Of a DNA stretch of 64,000 nt, positions 46,031 through 55,293 are shown in pieces (the stretch's first letter is position 1; every line of letters begins with the position of its first letter). Below the pieces are notes generated by a model. It did not search any database. It saw only the letters and a program-made list of their open reading frames with translations, and had not been told where the DNA came from. The stretch spans positions 744,001-808,000 of the forward strand of contig CAWIMC010000001.1 of NCBI GenBank assembly GCA_963837005.1, in the 5' to 3' direction. The translations under genes were made by a program, and so were the position numbers. Source of the stretch: CALDTK01 sp963837005 (GTDB lineage Bacteria > Bacteroidota > Bacteroidia > Chitinophagales > Saprospiraceae).

Positions 46031-46354
46031 GGGCGAGGACATGCATCAGCAGGGTGATCGGTCGGTGAGGCCCAAAAGCTAGCCAGGATGAGCCTTACCG
46101 TATATCTTCACGTTCTCCACTGCACGATCAGGATAACATGTGGCTGTAGGGACACCTGTAACTACGTTGCTCTTGACGGTCCCGCATTACAGCGATGACA
46201 TTTGGTAGGCGGGATGCCCCAGAAATCGCTATCATTGCGCCGGCTTAGAGAGGTCGTCCTGTGCGCCACTTGGTTTTGACGGTAGCGTCGCGACGCATCT
46301 TCGGCGAAGCCCTGCTGTGACTCTACAGAGAGACCATTCGTAGACGAAATTTCT
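46031..46354. other. Non-coding gap before the polysaccharide biosynthesis genes
   Basis: No convincing gene, terminator or promoter is visible. It probably includes the outer end of the IS1380 remnant and the leader of the following operon. Confidence 0.4.
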
Positions 46355-47641
46355 ATGCCTATCAAAGCAGATGCAGATGGTCCTATTGCAGTGATTGGGC
46401 TAGGTTACGTAGGACTTCCGCTAGCCTATCAGTTGGCGTCCCACTACCGAGTCATCGGTTACGACGTGAGTGTCTCTACTGTGGCCGCGCTTAGAGCTGG
46501 CCGCGATCCGAATGGAGAGATAATGGATTTATCGAAGTCGGGTAGGCACATTGAGTACACATCAGATCCTAACGACATTCGGTACTGCCGAGTGTTCATC
46601 GTCGCGGTTCCGACAGACATCACGGATTCAAAGGTTCCGGATCTGGGCCCGCTGAAGGACGCGAGTGAGACCATTGGCCGTAGCTTGAAGCCAGGAGATC
46701 TAGTCATTTACGAGAGCACAGTATACCCAGGTTGTACCGAAGAGTTCTGTATTCCAATCGTGGAACGCACTAGCGGGTTAATCGCGGGGACGCATTTTAA
46801 GTTCGGGTATTCTCCAGAACGCATCAACCCCGGCGATAACCAACATAAGCTCGCTAGCACGATAAAAGTAGTGAGTGGCTCGGATGACGATGCGCTGGCC
46901 ACAGTTGAGCTAATTTATTCGAAAGTTGTCCCCGCAGGTCTCCATAGGGCGCAATCTATTAAGGTAGCGGAGGCGTCGAAGGTTGTAGAGAACTCACAAC
47001 GGGACCTCAACATCTCGCTCATGAATGAGCTAGCCATATTATTCGATCGCTTAAATATTGACACTTCGCAAGTCCTGGAGGCGGCTGGTACGAAATTCAA
47101 TTTCGTAAAAGCCTATCCTGGCCTGGTTGGAGGACACTGCATCTGCGTAGACCCCTATTACCTGCTGCACAAAGCGCGAGAGGTTGGCGTCGAGCCCGAA
47201 GTCATCGCTGCGGGCCGACGAGTCAACGACCGAATGCCAGCTTGGATCGCGAAGAAAGTTATCGTCTCGGTGTCCCAGAACGATAAGCCGCTCTCGGCTG
47301 TAAGGGTTCTGGTGCTGGGTATCACCTTCAAGGCAAACGTAAGGGACCTCAGGAATTCAAAGATCTATGACCTCACGCAGGAGCTCAGCGAATATGGTAT
47401 GGCAATCGAAGTACACGATACGATAGCCGAAGCCAAAGAGGTCAAGACCCGCTTTGGGATAAATTTGAAACAACCCACAGGCGTCTACGATGTCGTGATC
47501 GTCGCAGTCAAACATGACGCCTTCGCAATGTATGACGAGCAGTGGTATGACCAATACCTCACTGAGGATTCTTTCGTTTTTGACCTAGTCGGAGCGTGCG
47601 ACTGGGGATATAACCTTAAAGGACATTACTGGCGTCTCTAA
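46355..47641 (+). CDS. UDP-N-acetylhexosamine 6-dehydrogenase (WbpA/TviB type)
   Basis: NAD-dependent four-electron oxidation of a UDP-N-acetyl-hexosamine to its uronic acid, for the polysaccharide repeat unit. The 428-residue length is typical. N-terminal Rossmann motif IAVIGLGYVGLPLA (about 11-24); VAVPTDITD; YESTVYPGCTEEFC; YSPERINPGDNQH; and the catalytic-cysteine loop GLVGGHCICVDPYYL (Cys about 262). C-terminal domain with GITFKANVRDLRNSK. The TviB/WbpA pattern (YPGCTE, GHCIxVDPYYL) favours GlcNAc or GalNAc over glucose as substrate, but the exact sugar cannot be read off. First biosynthesis gene after the IS1380 remnant, about 65 bp before the export gene. Confidence 0.9.
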   Translation: MPIKADADGPIAVIGLGYVGLPLAYQLASHYRVIGYDVSVSTVAALRAGRDPNGEIMDLSKSGRHIEYTSDPNDIRYCRVFIVAVPTDITDSKVPDLGPLKDASETIGRSLKPGDLVIYESTVYPGCTEEFCIPIVERTSGLIAGTHFKFGYSPERINPGDNQHKLASTIKVVSGSDDDALATVELIYSKVVPAGLHRAQSIKVAEASKVVENSQRDLNISLMNELAILFDRLNIDTSQVLEAAGTKFNFVKAYPGLVGGHCICVDPYYLLHKAREVGVEPEVIAAGRRVNDRMPAWIAKKVIVSVSQNDKPLSAVRVLVLGITFKANVRDLRNSKIYDLTQELSEYGMAIEVHDTIAEAKEVKTRFGINLKQPTGVYDVVIVAVKHDAFAMYDEQWYDQYLTEDSFVFDLVGACDWGYNLKGHYWRL

Positions 47642-47706
47642 TAGCAAAGCCGGTCCCTCGGGTGGGCTCATACTTATACTTGAGACTACTCTACTTTCAA
47701 GCTACA

Positions 47707-50553
47707 ATGGCTTTAGATTTGACTCTTACCTATTTTACACAATGCATTAGCGGGTCGGGTGACTCGCAATTAAAATTATCTACAGTCTTGTCAATAGCCA
47801 CCCTCCGCCATGTCATAGTGTTCGCATGCATGATGTGCACTGCGGCAGTCGCGAGCTTCGCTCAGCAGGCGTTACCGCCTCAGGTCCAAGCCGAACTCCT
47901 ACGCCGTGGGGTCGCTGAAGCAGACCTGCGCGAGCGACTCACCGAGTCCGGGATCAATCCCGATAATCTTACGGAGGAGCAAGTGATCCTCCTGAGACCG
48001 GAGATCGAGCGAATTGTAAATCAACTAGAATCGGAGGCGCAACAGGCTGCGAAGCCGACCGTGGCTGAACTACCTGCCAATTCCCAGCAACCGACAACGA
48101 ATGGTGGGGTGGCCTCTCCTGCGGGCGCGAGCGGCCCTGGGGCTGCCACAGCCCTCCCACCTAAGTCGGGTAACCCGCCCGGCCTTGGGGGAGCTATCCC
48201 GAGCACTCCAAACCCTGTCGTACCTCCTACCCCACCGTCGCAGAACCCAATCTACGGCCACGAGATCTTCCGCAATGGAGCCCTCGAGGTATTCAACGGC
48301 GAGGGGAACGCCGACGCACCGGAAAACTACCAGATCGGCGTCGGTGATGAACTTTCTATTACTATTTTTGGCCTGAGTCAAATCGATTTACTTCTAAGAG
48401 TTGATGAACTAGGTTTCATAACGCCGCCGCGCTTGCCCAAAATATACGTGCGTGGCTTGAACCTTGGACAGGCGCGGAACCTCGTACGATCGAGGCTCAG
48501 GCAGTCCTACCTATTTGAGGAGGGACAGTTTTCGATGGGGGTGAACGGCCTACGCACTTTGCGGATTAACGTCTTCGGGGAAGTCGAACGGAGCGGTACC
48601 TATGCTATGTCGGCGCTCAATGGAGCACTAAATGCCGTTGTCGCGGCGGGCGGGCCGAACGAACGCGGGTCTGTAAGACGGATTCAGCGCAACCGCGGAG
48701 AATCTAGTACGCGGATCGATGTGTACAAGTACTTAAGCGATCCAAGTAAGGTAGCTGCGGATCTAGGGCTACAGAATGGTGATGTGGTCTTCGTCCCGAT
48801 TGCAACTAGGATCGTGACCCTACAGGGTGCAGTGCGACGCCCGATGCGCTATGAACTCTTGCAAGACGAGGGACTTACGCAACTCATAGATTTCGCGGGT
48901 GGCTTAAGTGCGGATGCTTTCTCTACCCTGGTGCAGGTTCGGCGCTTAGTTAATGGTCGTGCGGCGACGATCGACGTCGATTTAACCTCTCTAACATCAA
49001 GTCAAGGCTTCGAACTCCAAGACGCGGACGTGGTTGATGTCCGAAGGCTATCGCAACCGGAGCGACAGAGTATCGTCGTCCGTGGCGCCGTTGAACTGCC
49101 TGGGGACTTCGCGTACCGCAATGACTTACGCGTGTCGGAAGTCGTACGGGAAGCTAGACTACGTAGGGGCGCCAGAACGGATGTGGCATTTGTGCGGAGA
49201 ACCAATGCGGACAGTTCGTTAACGCTACTAGAGGTATCGATCGATGAAGCTTTAAGGGGGGGAGCCGCTGATTTGCTGCTACGGCAGAATGATACGGTAG
49301 AAATCCTAAGCCAGAATGTTTATACAGATAAGGCTACGATTGCGGTGACGGGTGCAGTTCGCCGACAATTACCCTCCTTTCCATACTCTCGCGACAGTAC
49401 GATTACAGTCACGGGTGCACTGCTCTTGGCCGGTGGACTATCTCCCAACGCTTCCAAGGAAGGCCTCCTGTTTCGACGTGATGCGAACAATCGCAAGGTG
49501 ACGAGGTACCAAATGGTCAACCTGCAGAGCGACGCAGACGTAGTAAGGCTCAATCCATTCGACAGCCTGGTAGTGTTCCCGCGTGAACTGTTCACGGACG
49601 CTTTTCAAGTAGAAATTAAGGGGGCGGTACGACGACCAGGCAAATACATCTATAATCCGACGCTCGGGATCAAAGAACTGTTCACCCTGGCCGGCGGTTT
49701 TAGAACGGAGGCCGCTCTAAACCGTATCGAAGTTTTCCGCTTAGAATTCTCAGAAAACTTAAGTACTGAAACTCGGCTCGGAACACTGTCGATGAACAGG
49801 GATTACGAAGTCGTAAACGGCGACATTGATTTGAGTATTCTGCAGCCATATGATGTGATCGCTGTTAGGTCTGCCCCGGAGTTCGAGATTACCAAACAGG
49901 TCAACGTTGATGGTGAAGTCCGATACCCTGGCTCATATCCACTGAACCGCACTATCCGAACTCTCGGAGATCTGATCGCGTCCGCTGGAGGAATTACGGA
50001 CGAAGGCTTCGCTAGTGCGGCTACATTATACCGCGAGCAAGGAAATGTCGGATATATAATCCTCGAATTGGACGACGTGATGGTCAATCTTAGCAGTCCG
50101 AACAATATCGTATTACTGGAGGGGGACATGTTATATATACCGAAGGCGGTAGAGATAGTTGGGATCCGGGCTCTAGGCACGCGGGCCAGGAAGAACTATG
50201 TAGATACACTGCTGTCGGCTGGTGAGATATCTATCGCGTTTCAAGGACCGAAATCCGCTAAGTGGTACATTGAAGAGTTTGCTGGTGGATTTGACAAAGG
50301 TGCCATGAAGCGAACGGTTACTGTTAGGGACCCAAGCGGACGGATACGACGTACGAAGCGGTTTGGGATTTTTCGAAACTACCCCTTGGTATCTGCCGGC
50401 TCGACGATCGCCATGCAGGTAAAACCGAAGAAAATACCGAAGTCACGTGATGAGCGGGTTGATTGGGCAGGCATCGCAGGCACTGTAACCACCGCTTTGA
50501 CAGCTGGATTGTCGGTGGTCCTTATTATTAATACTATCCGGAATAATCCTTAG
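47707..50553 (+). CDS. SLBB-domain polysaccharide export protein (Wza-like, extended)
   Basis: Outer-membrane/periplasmic polysaccharide export channel component, 948 residues from the ATG at 47707 (open 15 codons earlier from a GTG). A hydrophobic segment HVIVFACMMCTAAVASFAQ near residues 35-53 would be the signal peptide, so the true start may be a non-ATG codon nearer to it. Proline-rich linker about 125-195; Poly_export domain from NYQIGVGDELSITIFGLSQI (about 210); then about six SLBB domains, each with VxGxVxxPG-type strands (INVFGEVERSGTY, VRGAVELPGDF, IKGAVRRPGKY, VDGEVRYPGSY). A C-terminal transmembrane helix (GLSVVLIINTI) follows. Much longer than E. coli Wza (about 380), as is common in Bacteroidota. 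Seven bases before the Wzz-like gene. Confidence 0.88.
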   Translation: MALDLTLTYFTQCISGSGDSQLKLSTVLSIATLRHVIVFACMMCTAAVASFAQQALPPQVQAELLRRGVAEADLRERLTESGINPDNLTEEQVILLRPEIERIVNQLESEAQQAAKPTVAELPANSQQPTTNGGVASPAGASGPGAATALPPKSGNPPGLGGAIPSTPNPVVPPTPPSQNPIYGHEIFRNGALEVFNGEGNADAPENYQIGVGDELSITIFGLSQIDLLLRVDELGFITPPRLPKIYVRGLNLGQARNLVRSRLRQSYLFEEGQFSMGVNGLRTLRINVFGEVERSGTYAMSALNGALNAVVAAGGPNERGSVRRIQRNRGESSTRIDVYKYLSDPSKVAADLGLQNGDVVFVPIATRIVTLQGAVRRPMRYELLQDEGLTQLIDFAGGLSADAFSTLVQVRRLVNGRAATIDVDLTSLTSSQGFELQDADVVDVRRLSQPERQSIVVRGAVELPGDFAYRNDLRVSEVVREARLRRGARTDVAFVRRTNADSSLTLLEVSIDEALRGGAADLLLRQNDTVEILSQNVYTDKATIAVTGAVRRQLPSFPYSRDSTITVTGALLLAGGLSPNASKEGLLFRRDANNRKVTRYQMVNLQSDADVVRLNPFDSLVVFPRELFTDAFQVEIKGAVRRPGKYIYNPTLGIKELFTLAGGFRTEAALNRIEVFRLEFSENLSTETRLGTLSMNRDYEVVNGDIDLSILQPYDVIAVRSAPEFEITKQVNVDGEVRYPGSYPLNRTIRTLGDLIASAGGITDEGFASAATLYREQGNVGYIILELDDVMVNLSSPNNIVLLEGDMLYIPKAVEIVGIRALGTRARKNYVDTLLSAGEISIAFQGPKSAKWYIEEFAGGFDKGAMKRTVTVRDPSGRIRRTKRFGIFRNYPLVSAGSTIAMQVKPKKIPKSRDERVDWAGIAGTVTTALTAGLSVVLIINTIRNNP

Positions 50554-50559
50554 ACTAGT

Positions 50560-51594
50560 ATGCAGATCGAAGAATCAGATGTCATCGAGAGCGCAGACCT
50601 TAAGAGATTTATCGGCACTGCTAAACGGGAGACTAGCCGTTATAAAACTACCGGCATAATAGTGATCGTGGTTGGAACCATTGTCGCTATATTATTGGCC
50701 GCGATTAGGGATGGCGAGTTTGAAGCAAACCTAACCTTCGTGATTGCGGAAGATGGTAACGTAGAACTTGCTGGCATCGGGTCGGTGCTGGGGCAGTTTG
50801 GCCTAGGAGGTGGAGGACTAGGGCAGAATATAAATTTATATAAAGTAGTCGAGCTAGCTAGGTCCGAAGTCATTCTCAGCCGAGTACTGGATGGAAGATC
50901 ATCGAAAAATACCAACCAAAGTATAGAAAAGTTACTTATCGATTCTTTGGACTTACGAGAGGATATAGACGAGGTGCTCGAGCGCATCGCGGAGAAGACT
51001 CAGCTCGACTCTGTGATGAATGTCGAAGTTGTCCGTAGAGAACTCGTCATGCGACTCAGAGGAAAGAAAGTCGGCGAAGGATTAATCGAGGTAGTTTTCG
51101 ACGATGAAAGCGGTATCGTTGAAATAAGCGTTACTAGTGAGAACGAAGAGGTTTCGATGGAGGTGCTGCAAGCGCTGTACCACGAGCTAGATCTTTATTA
51201 CGTTAACCAGAGCGTAGCGCAGGAGCTGAAGACCTTGAAAGTCCTCAATGGAAAACTCGATTCGATACGCACTGTGATCTCCCGGACAGACAATAGGATT
51301 GCCTCAATTAAAGACCGCGAGCAAGCTGTCTTGTTAAATGTCCGCAGCACAGAACTCACAGTCCTGAACCGTGAGCAGTCAATAAACACGCTGATTTATG
51401 GCGAACTACTTAAGAATAAGAGTGCGGCAGAGTTCTTGCTCGCTAGTAAAACTCCAAGTTTCGAATTAGTAGGTCAAGACAACTACCCGATCGAGGCGGA
51501 ATCAAAAGGGTTAGTCAAGATTGGTTTCGTTACGGCGGTAGTGATGAGCTTTCTCTTTGGTTTATTTGTAATGGTGAGGGCTGCCTTTGTCTAA
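50560..51594 (+). CDS. Wzz-type chain-length determinant
   Basis: Inner-membrane polysaccharide co-polymerase controlling chain length; 344 residues. Two membrane helices flank a large periplasmic part: GIIVIVVGTIVAILLAA (about 32-48) and IGFVTAVVMSFLFGLFVMV (about 322-340). The periplasmic section contains a Gly-rich stretch (LGQFGLGGGGLGQN), coiled-coil-prone helices (ELKTLKVLNGKLDSIRTVI) and, just before the second helix, a short proline-containing segment. No Walker-type tyrosine kinase domain is fused and none is seen in the cluster. Six-base gap from the export gene; clearly the same operon. Confidence 0.83.
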   Translation: MQIEESDVIESADLKRFIGTAKRETSRYKTTGIIVIVVGTIVAILLAAIRDGEFEANLTFVIAEDGNVELAGIGSVLGQFGLGGGGLGQNINLYKVVELARSEVILSRVLDGRSSKNTNQSIEKLLIDSLDLREDIDEVLERIAEKTQLDSVMNVEVVRRELVMRLRGKKVGEGLIEVVFDDESGIVEISVTSENEEVSMEVLQALYHELDLYYVNQSVAQELKTLKVLNGKLDSIRTVISRTDNRIASIKDREQAVLLNVRSTELTVLNREQSINTLIYGELLKNKSAAEFLLASKTPSFELVGQDNYPIEAESKGLVKIGFVTAVVMSFLFGLFVMVRAAFV

Positions 51595-51689
51595 TCAGCC
51601 ACTATAACCTAAGCTTATCGCCAGCAAATAGGCAATGAGATAAAAAGTTAGGTCGGGCTGAATTGCCACAAATTCAAGAATGGCAGAGA

Positions 51690-52958
51690 ATGAAGGCCTT
51701 ATACAAATCTCTTAGTCTGAATGTTGTCGTTGTAGGCGTAAAAGCCGTTCATATATTACTCTTAAATAAGGCTGTTGCAAAATTCTACGGCCCAGCCGCC
51801 CTAGTTGAACTTGGGGTCTTTCGTGACTTCCTTGCCTTAGCGATGGCAATTAGCTATTTCTCCCTCGGGCAGGCAATCGTAACTGAAGTTAGCAAGCAAA
51901 CAGATAAGAAAGGTCTCTTTGCCGTAATCGGTAATCTGTGTGGACTCGTTCTAAGCATATCAATTGTTTGCTTTACAGTGGGAGTCGTATCGAAATGGTT
52001 TGGTGTGGGTTTTTTAGGGAAAATTGATCCAACAGGAGGTCTAGGATTGGGTCTAATTGTTGCGATACCTATAATTGGTCTCGGAGAAATGTCCTTTTTC
52101 GCCTTGGTGGGCCTGGAAAAGCGAGACAATGCAAACCTAGTTATATTACTTGGAACCCTTAGTGTTGCAATCGCTTCGCTGGGCTCACTCCATTATTCAA
52201 ACTTAATGAGCGCCACTGTTACACTTTTAGCTGGGCAAGTAGCTATCGACATTGTACTGTTTACACTACTATTACGCGGACTCAAATTTCCAAACCTAGC
52301 TAACCTGTTGCGCCAGTTCGACCTGAGTTTCCAATATGACTTGTTTAAGTATAGTTTGATAGCAATGATTGGCGTTGTAAGCGCCATCGTACCCGTTTTA
52401 TTCGTGCGTGACTTGATCATGAATAACTACGACAGCACTACAGCAGGTCACTGGGAAGCCGTATGGAGGCTATCCTCACTAGGCATAGTCTTGGTCTCGA
52501 CATCTAGTACGTTATTTATTTTGCCAAAGCTAGCTAAAATCGAAGCTAGTTCTGAATTGTATACGACAATTTGGAAAATGACAGCTCTAACAGCAGCGGT
52601 CGCGCTGGTACTATTCACTCCATTATATATGTTACGGGGGCCAGTGCTTCGATTGGCTTACGACACGCAGTATGAAGCGGCTTCCACGGCGTACACATGG
52701 CAACTGTTAGGTGACTTTTTTAGAGTCATCGGATTTATTCCAGCTTTCGCGTTCTTGGTGGGCAAAAGTATAGTTAAGTATGGGTTAGGCCATTTGGCCT
52801 ACTCTTGCATTTTTGTTGGTTTGGTCGCGTTGGATAGCATGTACTTTCAAGCGGCTCCAGGCAGCATAGCTTACTGCATAGCGTGTGCTGTTGCACTACT
52901 TGTATTATGTCTACTGTTATTATATACTCAACACCAGCAAAGTGTAGCGTCCGTATAA
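51690..52958 (+). CDS. Wzx-type flippase (lipid III flippase / O-antigen transporter)
   Basis: Membrane protein of 422 residues from the ATG at 51690 (nine codons earlier a TTG opens the frame). It has about 12 hydrophobic segments, starts LSLNVVVVGVKAVHILLLNK and includes SYFSLGQAIVTEV, both typical of the WzxE/polysaccharide transporter group. It would flip the undecaprenyl-linked repeat unit across the inner membrane. The base composition is visibly more AT-rich than the core genes, as is usual for serotype-like polymer genes. It is followed by the polymerase-like gene after about 56 bp. Confidence 0.8.
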   Translation: MKALYKSLSLNVVVVGVKAVHILLLNKAVAKFYGPAALVELGVFRDFLALAMAISYFSLGQAIVTEVSKQTDKKGLFAVIGNLCGLVLSISIVCFTVGVVSKWFGVGFLGKIDPTGGLGLGLIVAIPIIGLGEMSFFALVGLEKRDNANLVILLGTLSVAIASLGSLHYSNLMSATVTLLAGQVAIDIVLFTLLLRGLKFPNLANLLRQFDLSFQYDLFKYSLIAMIGVVSAIVPVLFVRDLIMNNYDSTTAGHWEAVWRLSSLGIVLVSTSSTLFILPKLAKIEASSELYTTIWKMTALTAAVALVLFTPLYMLRGPVLRLAYDTQYEAASTAYTWQLLGDFFRVIGFIPAFAFLVGKSIVKYGLGHLAYSCIFVGLVALDSMYFQAAPGSIAYCIACAVALLVLCLLLLYTQHQQSVASV

Positions 52959-53014
52959 TCGCCATATACTTTTCTTGTCTTCGACTACAGAATCATAATC
53001 CCATATAAGTCGCA

Positions 53015-54106
53015 ATGTACATAGTTATACTAATCCTGCTGTGCACATTGGCTCTTGCCTCACCGTGGATACGTCAAACCGGGTTTGCAATAGCTTTACT
53101 ATTTGGAGTAGCGCTGTTCGCTTTGACAATATTTCGCAACGAAGATGTTGCCGACGATTATAGCGTATACCAAGAAATCGTAAAGAATTCCTATACGGGT
53201 ACGTCTGATAAGAGCGGTCACTACAATATGGAGCCCGCCTTTGCTTTCCCCCTACTGGTCAGTCGCGAGATTTTCGACCTTAAATCATCGGCTGCCTTCC
53301 AAGTCACCGTAGTCATGTTTGCGGTCGTCGCATTTGGAACCAAATTTCTAGTTTTTAGGCTGAGTCGATTACCCGTGTTTCTGTGCCTGCTTATTTATTA
53401 TTCCTACTTCTTTTTTCTTCACGAAATGGTTCAAATGAGGGCAGGGGCAGCAATCGGGATTCTTATGCTGGCCATGTTGTATTATGTGAAGGGACAGAAT
53501 ATAACCTTCGTCGGCCTCGTCTTGACAGCTACCGTGTTCCACCTATCATCTATACTTTTCCTTAGCATATTCTTACTCAAATACTTTAAGTCGATTAATC
53601 GGGCCGCTTTAGCTACCGTTGGGTGTCTGATGTTCTTCGGTGTCGTGTATAGTACATCTTCAACTCAAATTTCCATAGAGCAGAGCAGCATTGGAATCTT
53701 GAACCGTGGACTTAGATACTTCGCGAAGGAAAATCAAGTCGACATGCCCTTCTTCGGATTGAAGATGATCACACAAATAGCGATAACTTTACTGTGCTAT
53801 TTCCCAGCTAAACGACTGGAACATTCGAGCAGGTTGGTGACTTTGCTTTTCCACAGCCAGCTCCTCGCATTGATAATATACTGTCTGATGTTTTTCTCAC
53901 CAATAGCGGCTTATCGAGCTTTCGATGTGATTAGTTGCACACAACCTCTATTGCTAGCCGGGTGTGTTTTCGCCTTCGAGCCCAAACTCCAACCAGTCTA
54001 TATATTTCTACTATGCATATTTAGCAGCTTGATGTTCTATCAAATTCATTACAATCTCAAGATTATACGACCTTTCGATTTCGACCCCATTAACCAATTA
54101 AACTAG
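53015..54106 (+). CDS. EpsG/Wzy-like polysaccharide polymerase
   Basis: A 363-residue membrane protein with roughly 10 hydrophobic segments and an N-terminal sequence of EpsG type (FRNEDVADDYSVYQEI, a loop after the second or third helix, then MEPAFAFPLLV). The EMVQMRAGAAIGILMLA segment matches the family's conserved loop containing an Arg. Expected role: polymerising repeat units on the periplasmic side. AT-rich like its neighbours. As with all Wzy-type proteins, identification rests on topology, short motifs and position between the flippase and a glycosyltransferase. Confidence 0.75.
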   Translation: MYIVILILLCTLALASPWIRQTGFAIALLFGVALFALTIFRNEDVADDYSVYQEIVKNSYTGTSDKSGHYNMEPAFAFPLLVSREIFDLKSSAAFQVTVVMFAVVAFGTKFLVFRLSRLPVFLCLLIYYSYFFFLHEMVQMRAGAAIGILMLAMLYYVKGQNITFVGLVLTATVFHLSSILFLSIFLLKYFKSINRAALATVGCLMFFGVVYSTSSTQISIEQSSIGILNRGLRYFAKENQVDMPFFGLKMITQIAITLLCYFPAKRLEHSSRLVTLLFHSQLLALIIYCLMFFSPIAAYRAFDVISCTQPLLLAGCVFAFEPKLQPVYIFLLCIFSSLMFYQIHYNLKIIRPFDFDPINQLN

Positions 54107-54211
54107 CCATCAACTATACTCTTATATCTAATGCCAGATGTCCCTAGACTTTGAAAGCTTAGCAATTGTCCGGAAAACGGCCTCAAGTCTACCTAATAAA
54201 CAGGTTAGTAA

Positions 54212-54955
54212 ATGATAAATCGTCCTACTCTTAGCGTGTGTATGGCCACTTTCAATGGGGCTAAGTATATCGAGGAGCAAATAGATAGCATCCTGCCTCA
54301 ACTCATAGAAGGAGATGAACTTATCATTCTGGATAACGAGTCGACAGACGGAACATTCGCTATCCTGAAAGACTATGCAGACCGCTTCCCACTCATTAGG
54401 TTGGCCTCCAAAAAGCAAATCCAAGCTTCTGGAGTACAGAATGCAATTTCGAGCTTCGAATCGGTTTTGGGCCTGGCATCAAACGAAGTCATCTTTCTCT
54501 CTGATCAAGATGATATTTGGCTACCTAATAAAGTCGAGATTAGCTTACGTGCCCTTAAGCGATCAGATCTAGTGGTGAGTGATGCAAGTATCGTCGATGC
54601 GAGTGGAAGTGTTACCATCGCCTCGTTCATGAGCAACACTGGGTTGAAAATAGGCCCTCTAGCCTCTTGGATCCGAAACCCTTACCTCGGCTGCGCTATG
54701 GCTTTCAAACGCAGCGTGCTGATGAGGGCACTGCCCTTTCCATCAAAAGTTCCTATGCACGACATATGGATCGGCATTGTTGGTCAGGTCCTGTTTAAGG
54801 CGGCGATGATTAAGACGCCTCTGATCCATCATCGGCGTCACGGACACAATAGTAGTGCAGTAAGTGAGCAGAGCATGTTTAGTCTGTTCGACCGATTTAA
54901 ATTCAGATATTTTACTCTTGTCGGCTTAATTCGTAGAGCGATACGACGAAATTGA
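54212..54955 (+). CDS. Glycosyltransferase family 2 (rhamnosyltransferase-like)
   Basis: A 247-residue cytoplasmic GT-A enzyme. N-terminal LSVCMATFNGAKYIEEQIDSIL, then LDNESTDGT and LSDQDDIWLPNK (about 95-106) with the DxD-type metal-binding acidic residues; later NPYLGCAMAFKRSV and MHDIWIG. The SDQDDIW pattern is common in family 2 enzymes annotated as rhamnosyl- or galactosyltransferases, but sugar and linkage cannot be predicted. AT-rich. It is followed by a 338-bp gap, the largest inside the cluster. Confidence 0.82.
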   Translation: MINRPTLSVCMATFNGAKYIEEQIDSILPQLIEGDELIILDNESTDGTFAILKDYADRFPLIRLASKKQIQASGVQNAISSFESVLGLASNEVIFLSDQDDIWLPNKVEISLRALKRSDLVVSDASIVDASGSVTIASFMSNTGLKIGPLASWIRNPYLGCAMAFKRSVLMRALPFPSKVPMHDIWIGIVGQVLFKAAMIKTPLIHHRRHGHNSSAVSEQSMFSLFDRFKFRYFTLVGLIRRAIRRN

Positions 54956-55293
54956 TAGATACTTACAAATACTAATACCAAATTCATACGTTTTTGTGCA
55001 GCTGGAGACATAGCGTTTGTAAAAAACCCATCTGGTCCTTTTTCGATAATTGGTATAGCTTGAAACACACATTCGCCAGTTAAAAACCTTTGACCCCTGA
55101 CAACATTTCGTATATACTGGAGTCGTATCATCGGCACCCATATGGCGAAGTTGTCAAAATCCTATATTTAGCAGTCTCTTGTCCTGCTGTGGTACCATTA
55201 CCCACGGCTGGCTCTACACGGTTTGAGGTTGCTGCCAGTCCTACATCGCCAGCGAGGGCTACCTTCGCCCACCTACCGATCCTAATTCCACCA
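54956..55293. other. 338-bp gap between AT-rich core genes and gmd
   Basis: No gene on either strand looks real: the reading frames through it have no recognisable motifs. The composition changes from AT-rich to GC-rich around 55200, and TACCTTCG (55259-55266) lies 27 bases before the gmd ATG. It is probably the junction between a variable polymer-specific block and a conserved sugar-nucleotide block. Confidence 0.4.
55259..55266 (+). promoter_or_regulatory. Possible -7 element (TACCTTCG) before gmd
   Basis: Same octamer as upstream of the first giant gene and the Wzi-like gene; 27 bases before the ATG at 55294. Confidence 0.3.

Noticed and set aside
54838..55137. 99-codon minus-strand frame in the gap before gmd
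   Set aside because: No motif, it overlaps the end of the GT2 gene, and the composition is that of random AT-rich DNA.
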